64,000 nucleotides of DNA from Sphingomonas_R arantia (GCF_042682045.1 NZ_JBHUGS010000002.1:62001-126000), one strand, 5' to 3'. Counted from the stretch's first letter, positions 44,834-54,396 are shown. Numbers and translations: made by a program. Notes: generated from the sequence alone by a model not told the origin.

Positions 44834-46882
44834 CTAGAAGAGCTTCATCTCGACCAGTCGGACGGACCGGCCCGCGGGCTGGACGATGACTAGGCGCAGC
44901 TTCTGCGCCGCGGTCGGGGACCAGCGAACATTGGTGATGCCGTTGGCGACCGGGGCGTCGGCTTGGGCGGGCAGGTCCTCCCACGTCTCGCCGCGGAGGA
45001 CCTGTAGGCGATAGGCGGGGGGCGCGGCGAACTGCTTGCCGTCCGAGAAGAATGCCAGTTCGGCGCGGGCCAGCGTCGCAGACTGGCCGAGGTCGATCCC
45101 GAACCACTGCTCGCCCGCCGTGGTAGCAGGCGACCAGCCGTTGACCAGTTCCGGGAAGAACCAGGTCCGGCCATCGACCGCGTCGTGCAGCGCTTCGGCA
45201 TCCGCGCCGCTCGATGCGGTCAGTTTCGGGAAGCCCGTGCGCTCGATCTGCATCGCCCGGTTGATGTCGCGCGCGATCGGGGCGTTCTGGGTCCGTTGGA
45301 GCGGGATCGTCAGGCGGGTCAGCTTGGCGCTGCGCCCGGCTTCGCGGCCGTCCACGTCGACGCGGAGGCCCGCGCCCTGTCCGTAGTGGCGGCCGTCGGC
45401 GTCGTAGGTCACCGACACGAGGTGACCGTGATAGGGAATCCGTTCGGCGCGGAACCAGCGGATCGGCGCGCCGGTGCCAGGCGCGGTCAGCAGCGGATTG
45501 ATCTCCAGCACGTCGTCCGCGCGGGGGCGGATGCCGACGACGCCGGTCATGATCAGGTCGTTGAACCCCGAATGGAAATAATGGTGGCTGCGGGCCAGCC
45601 CGACGATCGGCTTGCCGGTGGCGGGGTCATAATCCTCCTCCAGATCGAGGCGGTCGCCCTGAAAATGCATCTGTGCATATTGGCGGAGCAGGCGGAGGAA
45701 GTCGGCGCGGGTGACGACCGACTGATTATAGTGGTCGAGCAGGTTGGCCATGCCGCCCAGCACCTGCGTCGTCTGGAACGGCCAGATGGGGCCGTTCCAC
45801 TGGCATTCGCGACTGGTGCCTTCGTAGCGATATTGGCGCATATAATGTTCGTAGCTGGGCTCCACCGTGCGCAGTCCCGCGGGACCGGCCAGTTCGTCGG
45901 GTTTTAGGATGTGCGTCCAGGCGGCGCTGTAGCGCGCGTCGTCGTCCGGCAGGTCGAACGTCCACGGCACATAGCCGACCAGCTCGCGCCCGCGGATCGG
46001 GTTCCAGTATTTTACGTGCGCGTTGGTGACCTGATAGCGGTCGGTGAAGTGCTGGAACTGCGGGTTCCAGAGGCTTTCCTGCACCCGCTGCTTGATGGCG
46101 GCGGCGCGGCCGGCATAGTCGGCGGACGCCTTTGCATCGCCGGACAGCGCGGTCATGGCGGACAGCGCGCGGGCGTTGGCGAACATGTAGGCATTGACCG
46201 AAGGGCGGAACGCCTCGCCGCCGCGGAACCCGTCCTTGCCGCCCGAGGCGTCGATCGACGAGATGGTATATTCGGTCGCGTCGAGCAGCGGTTCGACCCA
46301 GTAGAGGTTCTTCGACCAGTCGAAATGATCGAACCACGCATCGTACAATGTCCGCATGGCGGGGACATGGGCGAGGACCGCGGTCTGGTCTCCGTCGACC
46401 AGGTACCGGCTCCAGACGGAGTCAGCCATATAATCGGTAAAGTGGCGGTTGTTGCCGCCCTGATCGTACATATAGTCGATATAGTCCGCCGCGAACCGCC
46501 GGTCGTTCAGCCAGCGCAGTTCGTTCAGGTGGAAACCGGTCGCGTCGTTCAGGCTGGCATAGGGCTCACGCTGCCAGCTGACATCGTCCGCGAATTCGGT
46601 GGTGATGTAGCCGAGCTTGCCGAGATCGCGCTGATGCGCCCGGACGATCTGCCAGCGATAATAATAGACCTGGTCTAGCATCGGGTCCGACGACTGGAAG
46701 AACGGGATGCGGTCCCGGTACCAGGCGGCGTCGTTGCCGAAGCGCTGCTGCGCGATCGCGTCGAGATCGAGATGGGATTCGGCCTTGGGCGCGGCCTGCA
46801 CCGCGGGCATGGCGGTGACGAGCAGGGCGGCGAGCATGGCGCGGACGAACGATCCGGCGCGTGCGGTCTTGCGGAAAGTCAT
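44834..46882 (-). CDS. MGH1/GH63-like glycoside hydrolase with C-terminal carbohydrate-binding-like domain
   Basis: A 682-residue exported enzyme (signal peptide ending AVQAA). The central part is an (alpha/alpha)6 toroid of the MGH1-like/GH63 type: DDVSWQREPYASLNDATGFH, GEAFRPSVNAYMFANARALS and the diagnostic ECQWNGPIWPFQTTQVLGG. The last 150 residues form a beta domain that resembles F5/8 (discoidin) modules (ELVNGWSPATTAGEQWFGID, YRLQVLRGETWEDLP). ATG 46882 has AGAGG six bases upstream. Third gene of the GH31-GH43 operon, 25 bases after the GH43 stop. Specificity is unknown; related enzymes release alpha-linked glucose or other alpha-sugars. Confidence 0.75.
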   Translation of the reverse strand: MTFRKTARAGSFVRAMLAALLVTAMPAVQAAPKAESHLDLDAIAQQRFGNDAAWYRDRIPFFQSSDPMLDQVYYYRWQIVRAHQRDLGKLGYITTEFADDVSWQREPYASLNDATGFHLNELRWLNDRRFAADYIDYMYDQGGNNRHFTDYMADSVWSRYLVDGDQTAVLAHVPAMRTLYDAWFDHFDWSKNLYWVEPLLDATEYTISSIDASGGKDGFRGGEAFRPSVNAYMFANARALSAMTALSGDAKASADYAGRAAAIKQRVQESLWNPQFQHFTDRYQVTNAHVKYWNPIRGRELVGYVPWTFDLPDDDARYSAAWTHILKPDELAGPAGLRTVEPSYEHYMRQYRYEGTSRECQWNGPIWPFQTTQVLGGMANLLDHYNQSVVTRADFLRLLRQYAQMHFQGDRLDLEEDYDPATGKPIVGLARSHHYFHSGFNDLIMTGVVGIRPRADDVLEINPLLTAPGTGAPIRWFRAERIPYHGHLVSVTYDADGRHYGQGAGLRVDVDGREAGRSAKLTRLTIPLQRTQNAPIARDINRAMQIERTGFPKLTASSGADAEALHDAVDGRTWFFPELVNGWSPATTAGEQWFGIDLGQSATLARAELAFFSDGKQFAAPPAYRLQVLRGETWEDLPAQADAPVANGITNVRWSPTAAQKLRLVIVQPAGRSVRLVEMKLF

Positions 46883-46907
46883 GCCCACCTCTCGTTGCGT
46901 CGCCATC

Positions 46908-48290
46908 TCAGCGGGTGAACCGCCAGGAGTCGACGTCCATCAGGCTATCGTCGCCCTTGCCGCGGAACACCATGTAAAGATTGTGCAGCCCGGTCGCGCC
47001 GGAGACGATGGCTGTCCGCTCCTGCCACCGTGCGGCGGCAGCGGGCGTGCCGGCCCGTACCGTGCCCAGCAGGGGGCCGTCGACGGCGTCGGCGTGCAGT
47101 TCGATGGTGGCGTCGGGTTTGGCGTTGGCGACGGTCGCGGTGAAGGTGCGGGCACCCGTCTTGCCGAAATCGACCCCGGCGATCTTGATGTAGCTGCGGT
47201 CGGTGGCGCGCGTCACATAGACGCCGGTGCGGTCGTCCTGCGCGGTCGTCACGCCCATCGCCCAGTCATAGGGCCGGTCGCGGTCGCGCTTGACCCGCGA
47301 GGTCCAGGCGATCGTCTCCGCCTCGACCCGCTTGTAGGGATCGAGCGTGCCGATCTGCGGCGCGCTGACCTTGTCCCACCAATGGAGGTTGGGGATGGTC
47401 CCGTTGGCGTTGTAGTCGAACTTGGCGACCGAGACCGAGCGGCGTTCGTGATGGATCGGCGTCAGCGCGAAATTATGTTCGTAGCTGAACCCGAAGACGT
47501 AGGAGCCGCCCTTATAGTCGATGATGCCGGGATGGTTGCCGGTCGCGCGCGTGTCGTGATCCATGATGGGACCTTTATAGGTCCAGGGCCCGGTCGGCTT
47601 GGTGCTCATCGCGTAGCCGATCCCTTCGGAACAGCAGGTCGAGGCGAACGCCATGTAATAGCGCCCGTTGCGCTTGTAGAACCACGGGCCTTCCTGATAA
47701 TCGGTGATGCGCGGTTCGACCTTCGTGATCGGGCCGGCGTAGGATATCATGTCCTTGTTCAGCTTGACGTACCACAGGTCGGGATTGCCCCAGTAGAGAT
47801 AGGCCTGGCCGTCGTCGTCGATCCACACGGTCGGGTCGATATTGTCGGCGGCGGGCGCGATCAGCGGTTTGCCGAGCGCGTCCTTGAATGGCCCGGCCGG
47901 CGTGTCGGCGACCGCCACCGCGATGACGTTCTTGGGTTTCCCCGCGATGCTGATCGGCGCGTAGAGGTAGAATTTGCCGCCGCGTGCGATGACCTGCGGC
48001 GCCCAGGCGTCGTTCGTCTGCACCGCCCAGGGAAAGGTCTTGAGCGACGCCACGACACCGCGATCCGTCCAGTTCGCCATGTCGGTCGAACTGTAGAGCC
48101 GCCAGTCGAGCATCTTGAACCCGTCGGCATCGTCCTCGTCATGGCTGGTGTAGAGATAGACGACGCCGTCATGGACCAGCGGCGCGGGATCGGCGGTGAA
48201 ACGGGTCTGGATGATCGGATTGTCGGCGTGGGCCACGGCAAGCGGCGACGCGATGGCGAGCAGGGCCGCCGCGCATGATAGTCGGTTCAT
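46908..48290 (-). CDS. GH43 glycosidase (arabinofuranosidase/xylosidase type) with CBM6-like tail
   Basis: A 460-residue exported five-bladed propeller enzyme. The signal peptide ends near AVAHA. The catalytic triad is visible: general base Asp34 in RFTADPAPLVHDG, pKa-modulating Asp152 in NIDPTVWIDDDG and acid Glu200 in DYQEGPWFYKR. A C-terminal beta-sandwich (about residues 325-460, TRATDRSYIKIAGVDFGKTG) resembles CBM6. ATG 48290 was preferred to ATG 48296 because AGAGG then lies seven bases ahead. It sits 24 bases after the GH31 gene and 25 before the MGH1-like gene, in one operon. It most likely removes arabinose from hemicellulose; xylose cannot be excluded. Confidence 0.9.
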   Translation of the reverse strand: MNRLSCAAALLAIASPLAVAHADNPIIQTRFTADPAPLVHDGVVYLYTSHDEDDADGFKMLDWRLYSSTDMANWTDRGVVASLKTFPWAVQTNDAWAPQVIARGGKFYLYAPISIAGKPKNVIAVAVADTPAGPFKDALGKPLIAPAADNIDPTVWIDDDGQAYLYWGNPDLWYVKLNKDMISYAGPITKVEPRITDYQEGPWFYKRNGRYYMAFASTCCSEGIGYAMSTKPTGPWTYKGPIMDHDTRATGNHPGIIDYKGGSYVFGFSYEHNFALTPIHHERRSVSVAKFDYNANGTIPNLHWWDKVSAPQIGTLDPYKRVEAETIAWTSRVKRDRDRPYDWAMGVTTAQDDRTGVYVTRATDRSYIKIAGVDFGKTGARTFTATVANAKPDATIELHADAVDGPLLGTVRAGTPAAAARWQERTAIVSGATGLHNLYMVFRGKGDDSLMDVDSWRFTR

Positions 48291-48314
48291 TGTCATCCTC
48301 TCCGGTCGGCCTGG

Positions 48315-51221
48315 TCAGAAGCGCACGGTGGTGCGCTGGCCGGAATATGTCACGCGTTTCGGGGTCGGTGTCGCGCCGCCCATCAACGCGACGTTCAACG
48401 TGCGTTGCCGGATCATGCCCGGAAAGCGGCCCTGTCGCGCGCCGATCGTCAGCGTGCGGGTCGCCTCGTTCCAGTCGAGATCGTAGGTTGCGCGCTGCCC
48501 CTTTTCATAGGCGTAGGTTTCGTTGTCGTCTTCGTAGAGCGTGAAGCGGGCGTCGGCACCGGGGTAGATCCGGATGTCGTAAGGGGCGTCCGGGCGCTCG
48601 GTCGCATATTGCAGCACGGGACCCATCGGGACGATCGAACCGGCCCGAACGTAGAGCGGCAGGATGTCGAGCGGCGTTTCGCGGGCGACCGTCTCGCCAC
48701 CACGATAACGGGCGTTCGTCCAGAAATCGTACCAGTCGGCCCCTTTCGGCAGATAGGTCCGCATCGTCAGGTCGCGCGGTGCGCGGGTCAGAGCCGCGGT
48801 CCGCAGCAGGTCGGCGGGCCGGCGCCAAGCGAGGCGCAGCACGCGATTTCCGTCGACCTGATGATAGTCGATGCGGACGGCAAGGCGCTCGCCCTTCTTC
48901 AGGACGCGTTTGACGCTGCGGTAGCGTTCGGACCCGGGCAACCAATCGTCGATGACCTGTTCGCCACCGAGGAACAGGCGGAAGCCGTCATTGCCCGCGA
49001 CGCCGAGTTCATATTCGCCGTCCTCCGGCGCGATCAACGTGCCGGTCCAGCGGGCGGAGAAATGCTGGAGCGACGACAATCCACCCGGGATTTCAACGAG
49101 CGGCGGGTCGGGCCAGGTGTGGTCGATCGTCTCGTCGACGACCTTGCCGCGCAACGTCTCAAACGCCTCGCCGTCGAAATATTGCAGCGCGAGGCCGGGC
49201 CGGTCGTCCGCGGTACGCAGATATTGCGTGGGGATCGTCGTCGCGGGCGGGGGCAGCAGATTGTACATCGCGCGCGTGACGGGATGGACGAGGAACGCCG
49301 GGCCGAACATGAAGCTGTCGTCGATCGTGTCCGTCGCCCGATCGTCCGGAAAGTCCATCATCAGCGGACGCATCAGCGTGTAGCTGTCCGACGTGACCTT
49401 CCAGCTGAGCCCGTAGATATAGGGGAGCAGCCGGTAGCGAAGTTGCGTGCTGGCGAGGAGCGAGCCGTAGACGGTGGGATCGAGCGTCTTGAACAGATAG
49501 GGTTCGCGTTCGACGTTGGTGCCGTGGATGCGCATGATCGGGTTGAAGGCCGAGAATTGCAGCCAGCGGGCGTAAAGCTCGCGCCACGCGGCGTTCTTCT
49601 CGCCGCCGGGAAAGTCCGCGACAAAGAAGCCGCCGGTATCCTGCGTCCAGTAGGGGTTGCCGGTGACGGTCACGTCGACGCCGCCCGCCACCTGCTGCTT
49701 CAATGTCTTCCAGCTGGCGTAGATGTCGCCGCTCCACGATGCGGCCGCGGTCCGCTGCGCGCCGGCCCAGCCGGAGCGCGTGAGGGTGAAGACGCGCTTG
49801 TCGGATGTCGCGCGCTGCCCGTCATAAGTGCCCTGCGTCGTGACGAGCGAGTAGGGGTTCAGATAGCGGGTGAAGTCGCCGAGTGCGTTGGAGCCGAGTG
49901 CCTTGGTGTCGCGGATATTGTCCTGCGCGTTCCACATCGCGCTGCTCACCTCGATCTCGGTCCCGTCCATCCACAACGCGTCGACGCCCTTGTCGAGCAG
50001 CCCGGACTTGATGTGCTTGAAGTAGATTTGGCGGCCGAGCGGGCTGTAGGCGTCGTAGACGCGCGCCTTTTTGGAGATCCAGTGGAGCGGTTCGAAGCGC
50101 AGCTTGTGCGCGTCGAGTTCATGCGCGAGCGCGGTGTCGTTGCCGACCGACGGCCAGATCGACACCATCAGTTTCAGGTTGAGTGCGTGGACGTCGCGCG
50201 CCATGCCGTCCGGGTCGGGATAGCGGACGGGATCCCAGGTCATCCCGCTCCAGCTGCCGTCCTTGTCCGACCCCCAATATTGCCAGTCCTGCACGATGTA
50301 ATCGAGCGGGAAGCGATCCTTGCGAAACGTCTGAGCGACCTTCAGGAGTTCCGCCTGAGTCTTGTAGCGCTCCTTGCTCATGAACAGGCCGAATGCCTGT
50401 TTCGGGTACATCGGCGCCTGTCCGGTCAGCGTGCGATAGGCGGCGACGACCCCGTCGGGCGTGTCGCCGGCCATGACATAATAGTCGACTCCGCCGGGCG
50501 CGCTTTCCGCCCAGAGCGAGGCGTCGCCGGCGTCGTCCTTGAACCGCATCTGTGAGTAGGTGTCCCACAGGATGCCGTAGCGGCGTGAGGACATCATGAC
50601 CGGGATGATGATGCCGACGTTGGTCTGGACGAGCAGCAGGTCCTTCCCGCGGCGGTTGCTGGTGTCGTCGCCGGTGAAGCCGAAGCCGTAGAGCGCCTCG
50701 TCGGGGCGCAGGACGAGATCGTTCCGGGCCTCGTAGGTCGGGGCATTGGAGATCGTCGTCAGCTTGAGCGTCTGCGGCGCATCCGGTTTCTCCTCGGTAT
50801 AGAGCCGGCCGTTTGGATCGAGGAAGCGTGCGGCGCCGGTTGCCCTGGCGATCTCGACGCGCAGCTTTGCGGTCGTGAGGATGAGCGCGGTTGGGGTTTC
50901 GCTGACGGTGAACGGCACCGCTGCGGGGGCGGAGGTCACGACAAGGCTGCGCGCGGTCCAGTAGTTGCGGCCGAGCGTGGCGTTCACGCGGACCGTGTCG
51001 GGCGCGTAGAAGATGATGTTTTTCGTAACACCGCCAAGCCGGACCTGAACGCCGTTTGCGAGGCGGGTGTAGCCGAACCCGGAGGATGTCGCGCCCGACG
51101 CCGCGAGGAGGTGGCCGTTGGCGTCGAGGCCGGTCGGGTCGGCGGCGAGCGCCGGGCCGGCAGCGGCCAAGGCGATGACCGCCGCGGCGCGCCCGAAATG
51201 CGCGATCCTGTACGCGATCAT
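48315..51221 (-). CDS. GH31 alpha-xylosidase-like enzyme with PA14 domain
   Basis: A 968-residue exported GH31 enzyme (signal peptide to about residue 26). The N-terminal beta-sandwich ends at ALYGFGFTGDD. The barrel carries DYIVQDWQYWG, nucleophile Asp419 in DALWMDGTEIEV and the acid/base region ASWSGDIYASWK. A PA14 domain of about 130 residues is inserted after the barrel, around residues 690-820 (FSARWTGTLIAPEDGEYELG), as in the Cellvibrio alpha-xylosidase Xyl31A, which acts on xyloglucan oligosaccharides. ATG 51221 has GGAGG seven bases ahead. First gene of the glycosidase operon; the promoter region contains the CGTAAACGTTTACG operator. Confidence 0.9.
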   Translation of the reverse strand: MIAYRIAHFGRAAAVIALAAAGPALAADPTGLDANGHLLAASGATSSGFGYTRLANGVQVRLGGVTKNIIFYAPDTVRVNATLGRNYWTARSLVVTSAPAAVPFTVSETPTALILTTAKLRVEIARATGAARFLDPNGRLYTEEKPDAPQTLKLTTISNAPTYEARNDLVLRPDEALYGFGFTGDDTSNRRGKDLLLVQTNVGIIIPVMMSSRRYGILWDTYSQMRFKDDAGDASLWAESAPGGVDYYVMAGDTPDGVVAAYRTLTGQAPMYPKQAFGLFMSKERYKTQAELLKVAQTFRKDRFPLDYIVQDWQYWGSDKDGSWSGMTWDPVRYPDPDGMARDVHALNLKLMVSIWPSVGNDTALAHELDAHKLRFEPLHWISKKARVYDAYSPLGRQIYFKHIKSGLLDKGVDALWMDGTEIEVSSAMWNAQDNIRDTKALGSNALGDFTRYLNPYSLVTTQGTYDGQRATSDKRVFTLTRSGWAGAQRTAAASWSGDIYASWKTLKQQVAGGVDVTVTGNPYWTQDTGGFFVADFPGGEKNAAWRELYARWLQFSAFNPIMRIHGTNVEREPYLFKTLDPTVYGSLLASTQLRYRLLPYIYGLSWKVTSDSYTLMRPLMMDFPDDRATDTIDDSFMFGPAFLVHPVTRAMYNLLPPPATTIPTQYLRTADDRPGLALQYFDGEAFETLRGKVVDETIDHTWPDPPLVEIPGGLSSLQHFSARWTGTLIAPEDGEYELGVAGNDGFRLFLGGEQVIDDWLPGSERYRSVKRVLKKGERLAVRIDYHQVDGNRVLRLAWRRPADLLRTAALTRAPRDLTMRTYLPKGADWYDFWTNARYRGGETVARETPLDILPLYVRAGSIVPMGPVLQYATERPDAPYDIRIYPGADARFTLYEDDNETYAYEKGQRATYDLDWNEATRTLTIGARQGRFPGMIRQRTLNVALMGGATPTPKRVTYSGQRTTVRF

Positions 51222-51243
51222 CTGCGCCCCTCCCCTTGATTAT

Positions 51244-51257
51244 CGTAAACGTTTACG
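51244..51257. promoter_or_regulatory. Perfect palindromic LacI-type operator
   Basis: CGTAAACGTTTACG is a perfect 14-base palindrome with the central CG typical of LacI/GalR operators. It lies 23 bases before the GH31 start and about 40 before the LacI start. Read toward GH31 it directly abuts GATAAT, a plausible -10 element, so a bound repressor would block that promoter and probably autoregulate the lacI-type gene. Confidence 0.75.
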
Positions 51258-51298
51258 GGACTGTATTGGCGGCAACCAAGCTGTCAAGGTTTGCGGGC

Positions 51299-52351
51299 TT
51301 GGATCGTCCGGCAGGAGCTGATTTCATCGATATTCGTGCCCTTGCCGCCCACCTGAACCTGTCGATCGGGACGGTGTCGCGTGCGTTGAACGGGCAGGCG
51401 GACGTCAGCGCGGCGACGCGGGCCCGGGTGACCGAAGCGGCGCAGGCGCTGGGATATTCGCCGAACCAGGCCGGTCGGTCCTTGCGGCGGAAGCGGACCA
51501 GTACCGTGGCATTCATCCTGCCGCTCGCGCCCGACAGCATCATGTTCGGCGATCCGTTCTTCCTGGCGGTGCTGGCCGGCGTTCAGACGGTGATCGAGGC
51601 GGGAGGGCTCGAACTCGTCGTCCTGCTCGCGCGGGCGGAGCAGGATGCGCTCGCTGTGCTGCAACGGCACCTCAGCCGCGGGATCGCCGACGCGTGGATC
51701 CTTGCCGCGACCGGGCGCGACGATGCACGGATCGCGTTGCTGGCGTCGCGCGGCACGCCGTTCGTCACGCTGGGACGCAGTGGGGTGGTGGCGGACTATC
51801 CGAGCATCGACCTCGATTTCGAGGGGATGGTCGACGTCGCGATGGCGCAGTTCCTGGCGGCTGGTCATGAGCGGATCGCGATCATCACGTCGGGGCCGAA
51901 CGTCAATTTCAGCCATATCGTCATGGCACGATACGAAGCCGCGTTGCGCAACGCCGGTGTGGCTGTGGATCCGGACCTGATCCACGTCGGGCGCGTCAAT
52001 GTTGCGGAATGTTCAGCGGCAACGACGGCATTTCTTGCACTGGAGCGCAGGCCGACCGCGATCTTCGTCATGAGCGAGGCCGGGCCGGTGGGCGTGTATG
52101 CGAGCCTGCGCGCGGCCGGACTGGCGCCCGGCCGGGACATGGCAGTGATCGGGCAGCGGATGACGCCGGCCTGCGCGGCGCTCGATCCGGGGCTCGCCTG
52201 CTTCGAGGTCGCGCTTGGCGATCTCGGTGAAGCGCTTGGCCGCGCTTTGTTGGCCGTCATGCTGGGCGCCGGAAATGCCGAACAGCCGGAGCCGCGGCTG
52301 TGGCCGATGACGTGGGTGCCGGGTGACAGCGTTGGGCCGCCCGGTGCTTAG
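51299..52351 (+). CDS. LacI-family transcriptional repressor
   Basis: A 350-residue LacI/GalR regulator. The helix-turn-helix is DIRALAAHLNLSIGTVSRAL with the hinge LGYSPNQAGRSLRRKRT, and a sugar-binding periplasmic-protein-like domain follows from residue 65 (VAFILPLAPDSIMFGDPFFL). The frame is open from TTG 51236, but that start would put the operator inside the gene; TTG 51299, with AAGG ten bases upstream, places the DNA-binding domain near the N-terminus as is usual. It is divergent from the three-gene GH31-GH43-MGH1 operon and very likely represses it through the site at 51244-51257, with a hemicellulose-derived sugar as inducer. Confidence 0.88.
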   Translation: MDRPAGADFIDIRALAAHLNLSIGTVSRALNGQADVSAATRARVTEAAQALGYSPNQAGRSLRRKRTSTVAFILPLAPDSIMFGDPFFLAVLAGVQTVIEAGGLELVVLLARAEQDALAVLQRHLSRGIADAWILAATGRDDARIALLASRGTPFVTLGRSGVVADYPSIDLDFEGMVDVAMAQFLAAGHERIAIITSGPNVNFSHIVMARYEAALRNAGVAVDPDLIHVGRVNVAECSAATTAFLALERRPTAIFVMSEAGPVGVYASLRAAGLAPGRDMAVIGQRMTPACAALDPGLACFEVALGDLGEALGRALLAVMLGAGNAEQPEPRLWPMTWVPGDSVGPPGA

Positions 52352-52364
52352 CCGATGAGTCGGT

Positions 52365-53126
52365 TCAGTTCTTGAGCCGCCAGCCGCTCTTGAAGATCCA
52401 GGCGATGATGGCGAGGCATGCGACCAGGAAACCCAGCGTCACGGCCAGGCTGATTGCGATGTCGACGTCGCCCTTGCCGAAGAAGCTCCAGCGGAAGCCA
52501 CTGACGAGGTAGACGACGGGGTTGAACAGGCTGACCGTCCGCCACGGCTGCGGCAGCATGTCGATCGAGTAGAAGCTGCCGCCGAGGAACGTCAGCGGGG
52601 TGATGAGCAGCATGGGCACGAAGTTCAGCTGCTCGAAGCTCTTCGCCCAGATGCCGAGGATGAAGCCGAACAGGCTGAACGCGATCGACGTGAGCAGCAG
52701 GAACGCGACCATCGCGACGGGATGCAGCACCTGGATGGGGACGAAGAACGCCGAGGTAGCCAGGATGATGACGCCGAGCACGACCGATTTGGTCGCGGCC
52801 GCGCCGACATAGCCGAGCACCAGTTCCATCGGCGAGACGGGTGCGGATAGCAGTTCGAAAATCGTGCCGGTGAATTTCGGGAAGTAGATGCCGATCGACG
52901 CGTTGCCGACGCTCTGCGTCAGCAGCGACAGCATGATGAGGCCGGGGACGATGAAGCTGCCATAGCCGACGCCGTCGACGGCCTGCATCCGGCTGCCGAT
53001 CGCGCCGCCGAAGACGATGAAATACAGGCTGGTGGTCAGCACCGGGCCGACGAGGCTCTGCCACAGGGTCCGCAGCGAGCGGGCCATTTCGAAGCGATAG
53101 ATCGCCCATATGCCGTGCAGGTTCAT
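52365..53126 (-). CDS. ABC-2 type permease (YadH-like)
   Basis: A 253-residue inner-membrane protein with six hydrophobic segments and the ABC-2 signature in its last third (FLGGSFYSIDMLPQPWRTVS then LFNPVVYLVSGFRW). ATG 53126 overlaps the ATPase stop (ATGA), so the pair is co-translated. Length and sequence pattern resemble E. coli YadH, partner of YadG. Two subunits probably pair with two ATPases to export a lipid, polysaccharide or drug; the physiological substrate of this family is not known. It is convergent with the LacI gene with only 13 bases between stops. Confidence 0.9.
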   Translation of the reverse strand: MNLHGIWAIYRFEMARSLRTLWQSLVGPVLTTSLYFIVFGGAIGSRMQAVDGVGYGSFIVPGLIMLSLLTQSVGNASIGIYFPKFTGTIFELLSAPVSPMELVLGYVGAAATKSVVLGVIILATSAFFVPIQVLHPVAMVAFLLLTSIAFSLFGFILGIWAKSFEQLNFVPMLLITPLTFLGGSFYSIDMLPQPWRTVSLFNPVVYLVSGFRWSFFGKGDVDIAISLAVTLGFLVACLAIIAWIFKSGWRLKN

Positions 53127-54052
53127 GCCCGTTCCCCCACGAGATCGACGAAGATGTCTTCGAGACTGGACTTGGATGTCTCCAGATCCTTGAACGCGAT
53201 GTGCCGGTCGGCCAGTTCGCGCAGCAGCGACGGAATGCCGGTATGCTCCTCGGTCGAATCAAAGACATAGCGCAATGTCTTGCCGTCGTTCAGCAGGTTG
53301 AGCTGCCAGCGTTCGAGCCCGGCGGGCACCGCGTCGAGTGGATCGACGAGCGTCAGATCGAGTTCGCGCTTGCCGAGTTTCTGCATCAGCGCGGCCTTGT
53401 CGTCGACGAGTAGCAGCTTGCCCCGGTTGATGACGCCGACCCGGTCCGCCATCTCCTCGGCTTCTTCGATATAGTGCGTGGTCAGGATGATCGTCGTGCC
53501 GCGTTCGCGCAGGCGGTGAACGAGCTTCCACATGTCGCGCCGCAACGCAACGTCGACGCCCGCGGTGGGTTCGTCGAGGAACAGGATCTCGGGTTCGTGG
53601 GCGAGCGCCTTGGCGATCAGCACGCGGCGCTTCATGCCGCCGGACAATTCCATGATCTTGGCGTCGCGCTTGTCCCACAACGACAGGTCGCGCAGCACCT
53701 GTTCGACGTAGGCGCTGTGGCCCGAGCGTCCGAACAGGCGGCGGGAGAAAGTGACCGTGGCGAGCACGGTTTCGAACATGTCGACCGACAGTTCCTGCGG
53801 CACCAGCCCGATGCGACGGCGCGCGGCCTTGTAGTCGGTCAGCGCGTCGTGCCCGGCGACGTGGATCGTGCCGGTCGACGGCGTGACGATGCCGCAGATG
53901 ATGCTGATCAGCGTGGTCTTGCCCGCGCCGTTCGGGCCGAGCAGCGCGAAGATCTCGCCCTTGTTGATCGTGAGATCGACGTGGTGGAGCGCGGTGAACC
54001 CGCCCTTGTACGTCTTTGACACGCCGGCGACGGCGAGGATCGGTTCTGGCAT
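53123..54052 (-). CDS. ABC transporter ATPase (YadG-like)
   Basis: A 309-residue cytoplasmic ATPase with all motifs intact: Walker A LLGPNGAGKTTLIS, Q-loop GLVPQELSVD, signature ELSGGMKRRVLIAKALAHEP, Walker B ILFLDEPTAGVD and H-loop ILTTHYIEEAEE. The C-terminal 80 residues form the extra domain seen in drug/lipid exporter ATPases of the YadG type. ATG 54052 has GGGGGA about six bases upstream. First gene of the two-gene exporter operon, overlapping the permease by four bases. Confidence 0.93.
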   Translation of the reverse strand: MPEPILAVAGVSKTYKGGFTALHHVDLTINKGEIFALLGPNGAGKTTLISIICGIVTPSTGTIHVAGHDALTDYKAARRRIGLVPQELSVDMFETVLATVTFSRRLFGRSGHSAYVEQVLRDLSLWDKRDAKIMELSGGMKRRVLIAKALAHEPEILFLDEPTAGVDVALRRDMWKLVHRLRERGTTIILTTHYIEEAEEMADRVGVINRGKLLLVDDKAALMQKLGKRELDLTLVDPLDAVPAGLERWQLNLLNDGKTLRYVFDSTEEHTGIPSLLRELADRHIAFKDLETSKSSLEDIFVDLVGERA

Positions 54053-54165
54053 GGAGTTCCCCCTGGTCGCGGGTAGATAGTGGGGGGTGGGGGTTGGTTA
54101 AACCCGTATTCCGTTTCCGGGCGACATGGGGATCGGCCCGGGTTGGCGTACGACGGAGGATGGTC

Positions 54166-54396
54166 ATGACCGGGACGCGGAGGCCCGCGGTGCATTATGT
54201 CGGGTTTCGCGGTGACGAATATCGCCGCGCGCTGCGCCTGTTCGGGCCACCGGATTTCATTCACATCGGCTGGGACATGTGGGCGAAGCAGGAGGTCGTG
54301 GACGGGGACGTGGCGATCTTCGCACGCGGGACGTTCGAGGACGCGCCGTCGGCCTACAGCTTTCCGAACATCCGGGACGAGGATGGCGGAAAATGA
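54166..54396 (+). CDS. Small conserved-looking protein of unknown function
   Basis: A 76-residue soluble protein. GGAGGA lies five bases before ATG 54166, a strong site that fixes the start. The sequence is protein-like and aromatic-rich (VHYVGFRGDEYRRALRLFGP, FIHIGWDMWAKQEVVDGDVA) with acidic and basic clusters and no signal or membrane segment. I recognise no named family. It is divergent from the ABC exporter and 74 bases upstream of the TspO gene on the same strand, so the two may share a transcript. Confidence 0.6.
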   Translation: MTGTRRPAVHYVGFRGDEYRRALRLFGPPDFIHIGWDMWAKQEVVDGDVAIFARGTFEDAPSAYSFPNIRDEDGGK

